Shown: positions 1-6,790, counted from the first letter of the stretch. The stretch is 47,130 nucleotides of DNA from Deltaproteobacteria bacterium UBA2409 (GCA_002343185.1 DDRT01000020.1:1-47130); one strand, 5' to 3'. Notes: a model not told the origin generated them from the letters alone. Program-made: numbers and translations.

Positions 1-34
1 TCGAAGGACAAGCAGCTGCCACTAAGAATCCCAT

Positions 35-111
35 GGTGGCTATAGCTCAGCTGGTAGAGCGTCGGATTGTGGTTCCGAATGTCGTGCGTTCAAGCCCCAT
101 TAGCCTCCCCA
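35..111 (+). tRNA. tRNA-His (GTG), with stem mismatches; anchor of the repeat array
   Basis: Cloverleaf of 77 nt with the extra 5' G typical of tRNA-His, anticodon GTG at 69-71, a fully paired anticodon stem (62-66 with 74-78), and an encoded CCA at 109-111. Two pairs are broken: U2 (position 37) faces U71 (position 106) in the acceptor stem, and the T stem GTGCG/CCCAT has a C-C mismatch. The tail copies further right (226-245 and 3424-3441) carry A where this gene has T106, which would restore the acceptor pair. The gene is either a decayed copy or was altered when an element integrated at its 3' end. tRNA 3' ends are classic tyrosine-integrase targets. Confidence 0.85.
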
Positions 112-244
112 TTCATCATCCTTTGGATGATGAATCGTGCTGATAGGGCTTTAACCCCTTGTGAGCGAAGCGAACACACAAAAATACTACAAGCCCCTCA
201 GGGGCGAACTGAGCCGAAGGCGAAGGAGCCCCATTAGCCACCCC
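111..244 (+). repeat. B repeat, copy 0 (empty unit next to the tRNA)
   Basis: The unit begins with a perfect 11-bp stem, ATTCATCATCC/GGATGATGAAT, at 111-135. Next come GGGCTTTAACCCC, a TTGTG/CACAA stem around GAAGCGAA, a GCCCC-TCA-GGGGC hairpin (193-205), and a second GGGGC...GCCCC stem enclosing GCC-GAA-GGC. It ends in the tRNA-His tail CCATTAGCCACCCC (231-244). It carries no gene. Nearly the same unit recurs at 3309-3441. Together with copy 1 it fills the gene-free stretch 112-505, and I see no convincing ORF there. Confidence 0.85.
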
Positions 245-321
245 ACGAGCGAGTCTATCGAATCGAGCCGTAACTAAACGCAAGAATCTGAGCTAGCGAA
301 GATTCTTTCCACCTTCTCTTT

Positions 322-440
322 CGCGAAGCGAAAGTAAAATCAGGTAGCCTAGTAGGGCTTAACCCTTTGTGAGCGAAGCGAACACAAAAAAATACTACAA
401 GCCCCTCAGGGGCGAACTGAGCCGAAAGCGAAGGAGCCCC
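322..440 (+). repeat. B repeat, copy 1, with its own leading hairpin
   Basis: The leading hairpin is CTTTCGC-GAA-GCGAAAG (about 318-334), different from that of copies 0 and 2. The common block runs from TAGGGCTTAACCC (353 on) through the GCCCC-TCA-GGGGC hairpin to GGAGCCCC at 440. The tRNA tail is not kept after GAGCCCC. It lies downstream of the minus-strand abiE genes. Confidence 0.8.
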
Positions 441-452
441 CTCACCTCTTTT

Positions 453-490
453 GACATTCCAAGAAAGCACTAGAAATTTCTTGGAATGTC
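453..490. terminator. 14-bp perfect inverted repeat just past abiEii
   Basis: GACATTCCAAGAAA (453-466) and TTTCTTGGAATGTC (477-490) pair perfectly around a 10-nt loop. It sits 16 bp beyond the abiEii stop, so it may end that transcript, though it lacks a clear U-run on the minus strand. The left arm follows CTTTT, and the motif CTTTTGACATTYCA recurs after B copy 2 (about 3477-3490) and in weaker form after copy 3 (4319-4329). It may therefore belong to the module boundary instead. Confidence 0.5.
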
Positions 491-505
491 ATCGGACGAA
501 CCGCT

Positions 506-1411
506 TCACTTTCTCCATTCCAAAGTCTTTGGATTCCAAGCAAGTGCCTCTTCTGCTGCAAGTGCGGGCATAATCAGTTTTTCAATAATTGGCACAATCT
601 GATCCAGAGCCAAGGATTCATTCGCAAGTAGCTTACCTTTTCTGATAAATGCAATCCACTGCGCCTTCTTTGCTGCGTCTCCGGCAAATTCACCGGTTAG
701 TGCCAACGGTGCATCTAACGTAAGCGGAGTATCTCGTCTATCAAAGGTAGATCTAATAGCATCTCTCAACGTCCTTGCTTCAAATGTATAGGTTGTCGCC
801 AACACCCAGACATCATAGAAATCCTTCATCCGACTATTTGCGATGCCACGAAGCACCATGGCATGAAACTTCTCTGCAATTACGGTCTCTTTTGAATAAG
901 CTCTTAATTTTGGTTTTGGAAGATCCAGCAGAGTGGGATAATCAATAGTTAACGGGTTTGGGATAATGGAATCTCCAAATCCGATATCGATCTGAAGTGG
1001 GATGCGAGCTGTATCTAATGTCGCTATCAGCGTTGCTCTGAGTCCTTGATATTCATCTTCTTCCTTAATTCGTTCCAAAAGAACCGAATCAACTTGAAAA
1101 AACACGCCGTCATTCAACAGCTCTTGGGCACAGATCTCTCTTATTGTTGTAGTGAAATAGGCAATGTCTGGTTTACCGAAACTTAGAAGGTCAAGATCTC
1201 TTGTAGGTCGGTGCATTGCGCCTCCCCAGACCTGAAATAACATGGCGCCTTTTAGCACAAAATCGTTGGAATATTTGGACTTAGATAGACGATAGAGAAA
1301 CCTCTCTAGAGCAAAACGAGTAAGAATCAATTGGAATTCGATCTTTTGCTCCCTTGCTATGTTTAGTAAGCGTTGCCGGATAGAGGCAGCTGAGTTCTTG
1401 CCCGACTTCAT
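506..1411 (-). CDS. abiEii: AbiEii-type nucleotidyltransferase toxin
   Basis: Toxin half of a type IV AbiE toxin-antitoxin pair, a 301-residue cytoplasmic nucleotidyltransferase. Visible motifs are KGAMLF (54-59), RPTRDLDLL with the two metal-binding Asp residues (D72, D74), a third acidic strand QIDIGFGD (140-147), the AYSKETVIAEKFHAM block (171-185) and RMKDFYDVW (194-202). All are typical of the AbiEii/AbiGii family and all catalytic positions look intact. AbiEii toxins are bacteriostatic, and some family members pyrimidylate tRNA acceptor ends; that activity is family knowledge, not shown here. Its ATG overlaps the antitoxin stop by 4 bp, implying coupled translation. Confidence 0.9.
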   Translation of the reverse strand: MKSGKNSAASIRQRLLNIAREQKIEFQLILTRFALERFLYRLSKSKYSNDFVLKGAMLFQVWGGAMHRPTRDLDLLSFGKPDIAYFTTTIREICAQELLNDGVFFQVDSVLLERIKEEDEYQGLRATLIATLDTARIPLQIDIGFGDSIIPNPLTIDYPTLLDLPKPKLRAYSKETVIAEKFHAMVLRGIANSRMKDFYDVWVLATTYTFEARTLRDAIRSTFDRRDTPLTLDAPLALTGEFAGDAAKKAQWIAFIRKGKLLANESLALDQIVPIIEKLIMPALAAEEALAWNPKTLEWRK

Positions 1412-2010
1412 ATAAGAGTCTCCAGATACGGACGCATAACGTTAGTCACACGACAAACCTTTGAGGCTTTATGAAGCTCGTCCATCGAAGCTTTCTTTTT
1501 TGACCAGACAGCACGTAGTGCTTCAATTGCAACATCGATCCCGATTTTATTTCGATATTTGAAACAATCTGCTACTGTCTTTGCTGGGGAATAGATTTTG
1601 ACGGCAGCGCCGTCAATTTTGTGCTTTTCAACCCCATAGGAAAGTGCAGCTTTGGAAAATTTGCATATTCTTAGCGGGGGAAGATCCCCCTCAGGACGGC
1701 GTGCTCTAACATCAATCGCAAGCCATACTTCAAACGGGAGCTCTGTAGTAAGCTTATGGAACTGTAGCGCCGACAGCAGACACACTACGCCTTGTGGTAC
1801 TCTTTTACTGGCTTCGATGAGAGTCTGATGCTCACCAACTCTAGCATTTTTTAGTGTATAAATTCCTCTGCTTGGTCTTTCAAGAATGCCCTCACGATAG
1901 AGCTTGTTAAGATAGACAGCCGAGACACCAATTCTCTCAAGTTCTTTCGGACGAACTACTCCTTTCTTTTTGAAGAGCTTAATTATTTTTTGAAGTTTCG
2001 ATGTTGGCAT
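1408..2010 (-). CDS. abiEi: AbiEi-type antitoxin and autorepressor
   Basis: Antitoxin of the AbiE pair, 200 residues. The N-terminal 50 residues form a winged helix-turn-helix (KGVVRPKELERIGVSAVYLN then a basic wing ending RGIYTL). The C-terminal domain ends in the TVADCFKYRNKIGIDVAIEAL block seen in AbiEi proteins. AbiEi antitoxins neutralise the toxin without stable complex formation and repress their own promoter by binding inverted repeats. A suitable inverted repeat lies just upstream (2014-2061). First gene of a two-gene operon with abiEii. Confidence 0.9.
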   Translation of the reverse strand: MPTSKLQKIIKLFKKKGVVRPKELERIGVSAVYLNKLYREGILERPSRGIYTLKNARVGEHQTLIEASKRVPQGVVCLLSALQFHKLTTELPFEVWLAIDVRARRPEGDLPPLRICKFSKAALSYGVEKHKIDGAAVKIYSPAKTVADCFKYRNKIGIDVAIEALRAVWSKKKASMDELHKASKVCRVTNVMRPYLETLI

Positions 2011-2013
2011 ACT

Positions 2014-2061
2014 AGTAAGATAATGTCGCTAAATGTTGATAACTACCTACACTATCTTACT
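2014..2061. promoter_or_regulatory. Candidate AbiEi operator
   Basis: AGTAAGATAATGT (2014-2026) and ACACTATCTTACT (2049-2061) form a 12-of-13 inverted repeat, starting 4 bp upstream of the abiEi ATG. AbiEi proteins are known to bind paired inverted repeats in their promoters and repress the operon. Position and symmetry fit that role; binding is inferred. Confidence 0.65.
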
Positions 2062-2112
2062 ATAAGTACATATAAATGCCTAGCTAATTATCCGTATTAA
2101 TTTAGCTTTTGG

Positions 2113-2221
2113 GCATTTCAGGAGCTTTCTAAATTGCCCCAAAATTGGATGCAAAAAGGATGTATGATTTCATAAAACCCAATAAAATCAAGGGTTTTAA
2201 GGTGCTCAGATACTCCACCCC
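2113..2221 (+). repeat. A repeat, copy 1
   Basis: The block contains GCATTTCAGGAGCTTTCTAA, then ATTGGATGCAAAAAGGATG, then the stem AAAACCC...GGGTTTT, and ends with CTCAGATACTCCACCCC. It separates the abiE module from the fic module. The stem resembles a bidirectional terminator. The paired GGATGCA-like words could be arm-type recombinase sites (inference). Confidence 0.75.
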
Positions 2222-2232
2222 ATTTTGAAAAT

Positions 2233-3159
2233 TTATTTTTTAAGATTGCTCAAATAATCTTTAACTGACTTTTCAGTCGCTAGCCAGTTCCTGGCTTTCT
2301 TGTGAGCATCGATTTTCCCCTGACGTGCCAAGAGGCTTAAGTATTCCTGAGAATACGGAAATTTCTTCGCAAGGGTAGATAGCAGCACGTAATCATCGTT
2401 TCCTAATGCGCCAGAACTTTCCAGGTATAAATCTAGGGAGCGCTCCAGGGCTTGGGCAACCAACAAAATGAAAGGAGTATAGTCTCCGTTGTTCGCAAGG
2501 TTCAAAGAGCGGTAATACTGCTTCCTGTTATTCTTGAGGATGATAGCTGGGGGATATCCATACTTCATAAACAGAAGATTCATCAACAGCCTAGCAGTTC
2601 TGCCATTGCCGTCGAAAAATGGATGTATCCAAACAAACTTATGATGAAACTTGGAAATCAAATCTACGAGTTCGAGTTCGTCTGGATTATGATTTGTAAA
2701 TTTCACCAGTTCTTTCATGAGCGCACTAACCTTCAAATAGTTAGGGGGCACGAAATTTGCTCCCAATATGCGCACTTGTCCATTCCGATATCGTCCTGCA
2801 AATTCGGACTCTATATTTTGGAGCACTAGACTGTGAATGCTAAAGATATCTTCTTCTTTAAGTGAGTATTTCGGCTTTGCGAGGGCTTCTACGAAGTGAA
2901 TGGCTTTTTCGTGGTTCTTTGCCTCAAAGTGTTCTCGGAGATTTTTGCCTTTTATTGTTATGCCTTGTTCAAGCACCAATCTAGTCTCTTGAAGGGAAAG
3001 TGTATTGCCTTCTATCGCATTTGAGTTGTAGGTCCATTCTATGGCTAATTCGGACTTTAGACGTTTTAATGCTGCTTGCGGTAGCGGACGCAACTCTTGA
3101 AGCTTCTTTCTTTTGTTTTCTATCCTAAGTAGAATTTTTTGAATCATATCGGATAGCAT
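2233..3159 (-). CDS. Fic/DOC family AMP-transferase with C-terminal DNA-binding domain
   Basis: A 308-residue Fic protein that probably transfers AMP (or another phosphate-containing group) from a nucleotide to a target hydroxyl. The Fic core motif HPFFDGNGRTAR (179-190) is complete, with its catalytic His. The N-terminal inhibitory helix motif S46-x-x-x-E50-G51 is present, so this is a class II, self-inhibited Fic. The last 50 residues resemble an excisionase/MerR-like helix-turn-helix (YLSLLARQGKI...RNWLATEKSVKDYL), suggesting that it reads DNA, perhaps its own promoter. Met5 is an alternative start. Single-gene module, flanked by A repeats on both sides. Confidence 0.9.
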   Translation of the reverse strand: MLSDMIQKILLRIENKRKKLQELRPLPQAALKRLKSELAIEWTYNSNAIEGNTLSLQETRLVLEQGITIKGKNLREHFEAKNHEKAIHFVEALAKPKYSLKEEDIFSIHSLVLQNIESEFAGRYRNGQVRILGANFVPPNYLKVSALMKELVKFTNHNPDELELVDLISKFHHKFVWIHPFFDGNGRTARLLMNLLFMKYGYPPAIILKNNRKQYYRSLNLANNGDYTPFILLVAQALERSLDLYLESSGALGNDDYVLLSTLAKKFPYSQEYLSLLARQGKIDAHKKARNWLATEKSVKDYLSNLKK

Positions 3160-3180
3160 TAATTTTATACCTATCCGATA
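3147..3180. promoter_or_regulatory. Perfect 10-bp palindrome over the fic start and -10 region
   Basis: TATCGGATAG (3147-3156) and CTATCCGATA (3171-3180) are exact inverted repeats separated by 14 bp. The spacer holds the minus-strand TATAAAAT and the ATG; one arm covers codons 2-5. A protein bound here would block both the -10 box and initiation. The Fic C-terminal HTH is an obvious candidate ligand (inference). Confidence 0.6.
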
Positions 3181-3199
3181 CTAAGCGCAAGAGCTAGTT

Positions 3200-3308
3200 C
3201 AATTTAAGGAGTTTTCTAAATTACCCTGAAATTGGGTGCAAAAAGGATGCACGAATTCACAAAACCCCAATTTTATGGGGGTTCTAGAGGGTTCAGATAC
3301 TCCACCCC
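3200..3308 (+). repeat. A repeat, copy 2
   Basis: Aligns with the other A copies: TTTTCTAAATTACC, ATTGGGTGCAAAAAGGATGC, the stem AACCCC...GGGGTT, and the end TTCAGATACTCCACCCC (to 3308). It joins directly to B copy 2 with nothing between. With B copy 2 it accounts for most of the gene-free stretch 3160-3575. Confidence 0.75.
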
Positions 3309-3441
3309 ATTCATCATCCTTTGGATGATGAATCGTGCTGATAGGGCTTAACCCCTTGTGAGCGAAGCGAACACAAAAAAATACTACAAGCCCCTCAGGG
3401 GCGAACTGAGCCTAAGGCGAAGGAGCCCCATTAGCCACCCC
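3309..3441 (+). repeat. B repeat, copy 2
   Basis: Same leading hairpin as copy 0 (ATTCATCATCC/GGATGATGAAT, 3309-3333) and nearly the same body, ending in the tRNA-His tail AGCCCCATTAGCCACCCC (3424-3441). It is followed by a second hairpin-forming block, CTCTGCGAAGCTTTAGCGAA (from 3441), that also occurs at 6928. The rest of the stretch up to the GNAT gene (3467-3575) holds a CACTTTT/AAAAGTG inverted repeat and no clear ORF. Confidence 0.85.
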
Positions 3442-3575
3442 TCTGCGAAGCTTTAGCGAAGCAGAACCCCACAACACTTTTGACATTTCATAAAAGTGCA
3501 AAAAATTCCTTGAACTCACAAAACGCCGATGAGACCGCTATCCACTATCGAAGGCACACCTGATATTATCAAGCG

Positions 3576-4028
3576 ATGATTCGATTAGTTGAAATTGGGA
3601 AAGATGCGACCGCCAGCGACGGTTCCTTCAAGTCGACACCTAAAGTCGAAGCCATAGTTAATGATTCAATCAAGTTCTATGAGGTGTCAGGCTGCTCCAG
3701 CCCTTGGGTTAGTTACTTAGGGGTACTGAATGAAACGGTTGTAGGTGTCTGCTCATTTAAATCGCAACCAACTGAAAACAAAGTTGAGATCGCGTATTTT
3801 ACCTTCCCTGAGCATGAGGGAAAGGGATTTGCCTCTCAGATGCTTCATCTGCTGCTAAAATTAGCATACACCAATTTGCCTAGCGTTTGTGTATCTGCCA
3901 GAACTTTGAAAGATAGCAATGCTTCGCATAGGGTTCTTGAGAAGTGCGGATTTACTGCCGCAGGCATCGTGGTTGATCCTGAAGACGGTGAGGTATTAGA
4001 GTGGTTCCATCAGTCCACATCCAATTAA
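3576..4028 (+). CDS. GNAT family N-acetyltransferase
   Basis: A 150-residue acetyl-CoA dependent N-acetyltransferase of the RimJ/RimL-like type. Motif A appears as EIAYFTFPEHEGKGFASQM (the Q/R-x-x-G-x-G/A acetyl-CoA loop is HEGKGF), and motif B as NASHRVLEKCGFTAAGI near the C-terminus. Substrate unknown. It is the only plus-strand cargo of the array and has its own module between B copy 2 and A copy 3. Acetyltransferases are common integron and island cargo; a resistance role cannot be read from the sequence. No strong ribosome binding site precedes the ATG. Confidence 0.85.
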   Translation: MIRLVEIGKDATASDGSFKSTPKVEAIVNDSIKFYEVSGCSSPWVSYLGVLNETVVGVCSFKSQPTENKVEIAYFTFPEHEGKGFASQMLHLLLKLAYTNLPSVCVSARTLKDSNASHRVLEKCGFTAAGIVVDPEDGEVLEWFHQSTSN

Positions 4029-4068
4029 ATGAAAGTTATGAATTTATATTCCGAGCCCTGAAACTATA

Positions 4069-4175
4069 ATTTCAGGAAATTTCAAAATCACCACCTAAAT
4101 TAGATGTAAGAAAGCTGCAAGCTTTATGAAAACCCTTATTTCATAGGGGCTTAGTACCCCTCAGATACTCCGCCC
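4069..4175 (+). repeat. A repeat, copy 3 (most divergent)
   Basis: AATTTCAGGAAATTTCAAAA, then a degenerate AAAGCTGCA part, a weaker stem (AAACCCTTAT...ATAGGGG), and the end CTCAGATACTCCGCCC (4160-4175). It abuts B copy 3. With it, A and B fill most of the gene-free stretch 4029-4376. Confidence 0.65.
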
Positions 4176-4310
4176 GATTTAACTTTCACTTTGTGAAAGT
4201 TAAATCGAGTGTTGCTGATAGGGCTTAACCCCTTGTGAGTGAAGCGAACACAAAAAAAATACTACAAGACCCACAGGGGCGTACTTAGCCGAAGGGGAAG
4301 GAACCACACA
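4176..4310 (+). repeat. B repeat, copy 3, with its own leading hairpin
   Basis: Leading stem GATTTAACTTTCAC/GTGAAAGTTAAATC (about 4176-4206), unlike the other copies, then the common body GGGCTTAACCCCTTGTGAG. The body has decayed: the central hairpin reads GACCCACAGGGGC and the tRNA tail is lost (GGAACCACACACGG). Remnant TTTTTTGGCATTTCA follows at 4317-4329. Confidence 0.75.
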
Positions 4311-4376
4311 CGGGCGAAATTTTTTGGCATTTCAAGATATTTCAGCCGTTCTCTTTTTCCCTTAGTAAGCTAATGA

Positions 4377-4772
4377 CTAGCCAGTGAGGCGCAGCCCAAT
4401 TGCCACGGCGATCAAACTCAGAATTACCGACAGTGTAACGTATGAAAATGCCACTCCCAACGCTCCAGTACGAATGAGCGTAATAGTTTCATACCCAAAC
4501 GCTGAGAAAGTTGTAAATCCGCCCAACATTCCTGTCATAAGAAAGAGGCGCAATAGCGACGAAGGGTGTTGTGTTTCCGTTATTCCTGCGACAGCCCCAA
4601 TAAGCAGACACCCAAGTATGTTAACTACGAATGTGTCGAATGGAAATCGATATTGCGACTCCTGCAACATCCAACTGCCTAGATAATAACGGCAGGCGCC
4701 GCCAATGAAACTTCCTGTGCCTACCAATAAAAATTCCTTCATAGGGCTTAGTCTATCAGAGATGTAGCTCAC
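4377..4772 (-). CDS. crcB: Fluoride ion exporter CrcB/Fluc
   Basis: A small four-helix inner membrane channel that exports fluoride as a dual-topology dimer. Family marks present: GGACRYYLG near the N-terminus, the FVVNILGCLLIG helix, and GMLGGFTTFSAFGYE, with the conserved Asn and the Phe-box residues. At 131 residues it is slightly long. The GTG start has AAGGGA 7 nt upstream; Met11 at 4742 would give the more usual N-terminus. It is the last gene downstream of the arsenic operon on the same strand, 65 bp after the broken aquaporin gene, and has no visible fluoride riboswitch of its own. Confidence 0.9.
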   Translation of the reverse strand: MSYISDRLSPMKEFLLVGTGSFIGGACRYYLGSWMLQESQYRFPFDTFVVNILGCLLIGAVAGITETQHPSSLLRLFLMTGMLGGFTTFSAFGYETITLIRTGALGVAFSYVTLSVILSLIAVAIGLRLTG

Positions 4773-4836
4773 GGCCCCATCCCTTGAAATTACTGTAATA
4801 AGTCAAGAGTTGGATGCATTTTGGACGATTCGCCGG

Positions 4837-5180
4837 TCAAACACTAGAAAATGCTTTCGGGCAAAGTAATAATCTTGAAATCAGAACCGCAAATGCTGCT
4901 CCGGCAAGCTGACTTACAATATAACGAAATCGTTGATTTTTAATTTTTTCAACTGCAAAAACCCAAAACTCACCGCTGGATTAAAATGAGCTCCGAACAC
5001 TTTGGCGAGTGCATAAATAAAAATCACAACAACGAGCCCAAACGTAAGTGCAATTCCAACATGCGAAACCGCTCCGTTTGAAATATCGTTAGAGACGATT
5101 GCTCCGGTTCCTGCGAAAACCAATACGAATGTGCCTATGAATTCAGCCAAAAGCCTTCTGATCATTTCTCTTCGCTCCAT
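4837..5180 (-). pseudogene. Broken AqpS-like aquaglyceroporin (frameshift plus truncation)
   Basis: The first 70 residues look like a MIP channel (RLLAEFIGTFVLVFAGTGA, then GAHFNPAVS with the first NPA motif). The frame then leaves the family and stops at 4914. Shifting by one base near the AAAAACCCAAAA run at 4957-4968 restores MIP-like sequence (FAVEKIKNQRFRYIVSQLAGAAFAVL), which runs to a TGA at 4837-4839. The second half of the channel, with the second NPA motif, is absent. Aquaporins between arsR and arsC are known in rhizobia, where they let arsenite out. It overlaps arsC by 19 bp. The indel could be an assembly error, but the missing half could not. Confidence 0.8.
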
Positions 5181-5596
5181 ATCGCTGGAAGTAACCGAAC
5201 AAATTCTTTAATTTCATCCCTAACGCGACGATAGTGGGGCATAGCTTCTTCATCAGTCTTTGCGTTTTCGGCTAGCCGTGGTGGATCATCAAATGGGGCG
5301 TGGACTATTCGTGCTCCTTGCATGGGCGTAGGGCAAGATTTCGCTGCGCTATCACAAACGGTTACTACGAGATCAAAAGGAATGGATTTCAAACTTTCTA
5401 CCGATTTGGACGAGTGGTTTGAAATATCAACCCCACTTTCTTTCATCGCTTTAACTGCACATTGATTCAGCGGATGTGGTTCAGTACCAGCAGAGTAAGC
5501 CTCACATTTGCCTCTTAGTAAATGCTTCGCCCAACCTTCCGCCATTTGACTACGACAGGAATTCCCAGTGCATAAGAAAAGAACCTTCGGCGTCAT
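5162..5596 (-). CDS. arsC: Arsenate reductase, thioredoxin-coupled (LMW-phosphatase fold)
   Basis: Reduces arsenate to arsenite in the cytoplasm using a Cys relay recycled by thioredoxin. The P-loop VLFLCTGNSCRSQMAEGW gives C9, C14 and R15, and VTVCDSAAKSCP gives C81 and C88, matching the Cys10/Cys82/Cys89 set of the Staphylococcus pI258 enzyme with a one-residue offset. DDPP is the conserved Asp-Pro general-acid loop. 144 residues, full length. Starts 1 bp after arsM ends, so it is co-transcribed from the arsR promoter. Without a working aquaporin or ArsB/Acr3 in the window, the exit route of the arsenite is not visible, though ArsM can methylate it. Confidence 0.95.
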   Translation of the reverse strand: MTPKVLFLCTGNSCRSQMAEGWAKHLLRGKCEAYSAGTEPHPLNQCAVKAMKESGVDISNHSSKSVESLKSIPFDLVVTVCDSAAKSCPTPMQGARIVHAPFDDPPRLAENAKTDEEAMPHYRRVRDEIKEFVRLLPAIWSEEK

Positions 5597-5597
5597 A

Positions 5598-6410
5598 TCA
5601 CTTTTCGCCGAATACAGTAACGCTCAGTATTGCTGCTCCTAGAGCTTTGAACTTTCCTATCTCTTCGTCGGATAAATATTTCGCCAAAACTTCATCTGGC
5701 AGATGAATCGGTTTTTCGAGTTTCACCTGCACATTATCAAAACCAGCTCGATCGATATCCTTCAGGTATTGCTTCTTCTCAATCGCACCTGACACACATC
5801 CTGCGTACATTTCAGCAGCTTTTTGCAGCCCAGTAGGCAATGGATGTGCCAAGACAATATCTGACACCGAGAAATGACCACCAACCTTCAGCACTCGATA
5901 CATCTCGCTGAAGGCCTTTTCTTTATCAGGAACAAGGTTGAGCACGCAGTTGCTTATAACTACATCGATTGATTCTGATTCAATTGGCATTGCTTCTATG
6001 TCGCCAAGTTTGAACTCAACATTGGAATATCCGAGTGTCTTTGCGTTCTTTGTAGACTTCTCGATCATAGCTTCGGTCATATCAAGACCGATAACTCTTC
6101 CCGTTTCACCTACAATAGCTCTGGCAACGAAAGCATCATTTCCAGCGCCGGAACCAAGATCGAGTACAGTATCGCCAGCTTTAATCTCTGCTACTTCAGT
6201 AGGAACGCCACATCCAAGTTTAAGGTCAGCGTCCTTGTTGTAGCCTTTCAACTTCGTGTAATCATCATTGAAGCAGGTAAGATCATGAGGATCACTGCTT
6301 CCGCAAGACTGGGTTCCACAACAGGTTGATTTATTCAGTTCCTCAAGAGACTTCTGGGCTATCTCGCCATACTTCTGCTTTACGATTGATTTAAGTTCTT
6401 CTGAGTCCAT
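5598..6410 (-). CDS. arsM: Arsenite S-adenosylmethionine methyltransferase
   Basis: Methylates As(III) to mono-, di- and trimethyl arsenicals. The Rossmann SAM motif is VLDLGSGAGNDAFVA, followed by GLDMTEAMI. Arsenic-binding Cys candidates lie in STCCGTQSC, LGCGVPTE, ISNCVLNL and MYAGCVSGA, in the usual places for ArsM. I start at the ATG at 6410, because AGGAGG sits 6 nt before it and MDSEELKSIV is the usual N-terminus; the longer frame would place that ribosome site inside the gene. Lies 8 bp after arsR. Confidence 0.93.
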   Translation of the reverse strand: MDSEELKSIVKQKYGEIAQKSLEELNKSTCCGTQSCGSSDPHDLTCFNDDYTKLKGYNKDADLKLGCGVPTEVAEIKAGDTVLDLGSGAGNDAFVARAIVGETGRVIGLDMTEAMIEKSTKNAKTLGYSNVEFKLGDIEAMPIESESIDVVISNCVLNLVPDKEKAFSEMYRVLKVGGHFSVSDIVLAHPLPTGLQKAAEMYAGCVSGAIEKKQYLKDIDRAGFDNVQVKLEKPIHLPDEVLAKYLSDEEIGKFKALGAAILSVTVFGEK

Positions 6411-6418
6411 ATATCCTC

Positions 6419-6757
6419 CTAGCAACATTTATTTCTATTAATTCCTTTGTTTAGACCTTTGAGCAGTGAGCCAAGCAGTTTTTCCAGCTCGCGTATGGCT
6501 TCTGAGTTGAGACAGTAGCAACTCTTCAAACCATCAATCTCACCTGTTATGAGTCCAGCTTCTTTCAACTCTTTTAGGTGTTGAGAAACGGTTGACTGAG
6601 CAAGGGGTAGAACTTCTACAATTTCTCCACATATACATGTAGCTTTCTTTGCAAGCGTTTCGAGTATCGTTATTCGAGCAGGGTGAGAAAGCGCCTTGGC
6701 GTATCGAGCTAGTGCAGAAACGCGGGGTTCAAATTCATCTTTTTTTGATTGCGCCAT
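6419..6757 (-). CDS. arsR: Arsenic-responsive ArsR repressor
   Basis: Small winged-helix repressor at the head of the ars operon. The helix-turn-helix covers ICGEIVEVLPLAQSTVSQHLKELKEAGLI. The As(III) thiolates are probably C-I-C in TCICGEI, the same place as ELCVCDL in classical ArsR, with a Cys pair at the extreme C-terminus (NKCC). The ATG at 6757 is preferred over a longer frame to 6799, because the longer frame would run through the operator palindrome. Derepression by arsenite should switch on arsM and arsC. Confidence 0.92.
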   Translation of the reverse strand: MAQSKKDEFEPRVSALARYAKALSHPARITILETLAKKATCICGEIVEVLPLAQSTVSQHLKELKEAGLITGEIDGLKSCYCLNSEAIRELEKLLGSLLKGLNKGINRNKCC

Positions 6758-6762
6758 ATCGT

Positions 6763-6782
6763 ATATCGTAATTGTACGATAT
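6763..6782. promoter_or_regulatory. ArsR operator palindrome
   Basis: ATATCGTA (6763-6770), ATTG, TACGATAT (6775-6782): a perfect 8-bp inverted repeat 6 bp upstream of the arsR start, with a further half-site at 6756-6762. Length and position are those of ArsR operators. Confidence 0.75.
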
Positions 6783-6790
6783 ATTTTAGA

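Noticed and set aside
255..470. A 71-codon open frame on the minus strand between the first two B repeats
   Set aside because: It runs through repeat sequence, has no ribosome binding site, and its composition follows the hairpins. The frame is an accident of the repeat.
2452..2829. Plus-strand frame inside the Fic gene
   Set aside because: It overlaps the conserved Fic motif region in antisense and shows no family features.
150..4210. Integron attC sites (RYYYAAC...GTTRRRY) in the B repeats
   Set aside because: GCTTAAC is present and GTTAAAT occurs in copy 3, but they are not paired in the right order and distance, and no integrase or attI is present.
4773..4836. Fluoride riboswitch before crcB
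   Set aside because: The gap is only about 64 bp and lacks a recognisable fluoride-riboswitch core.
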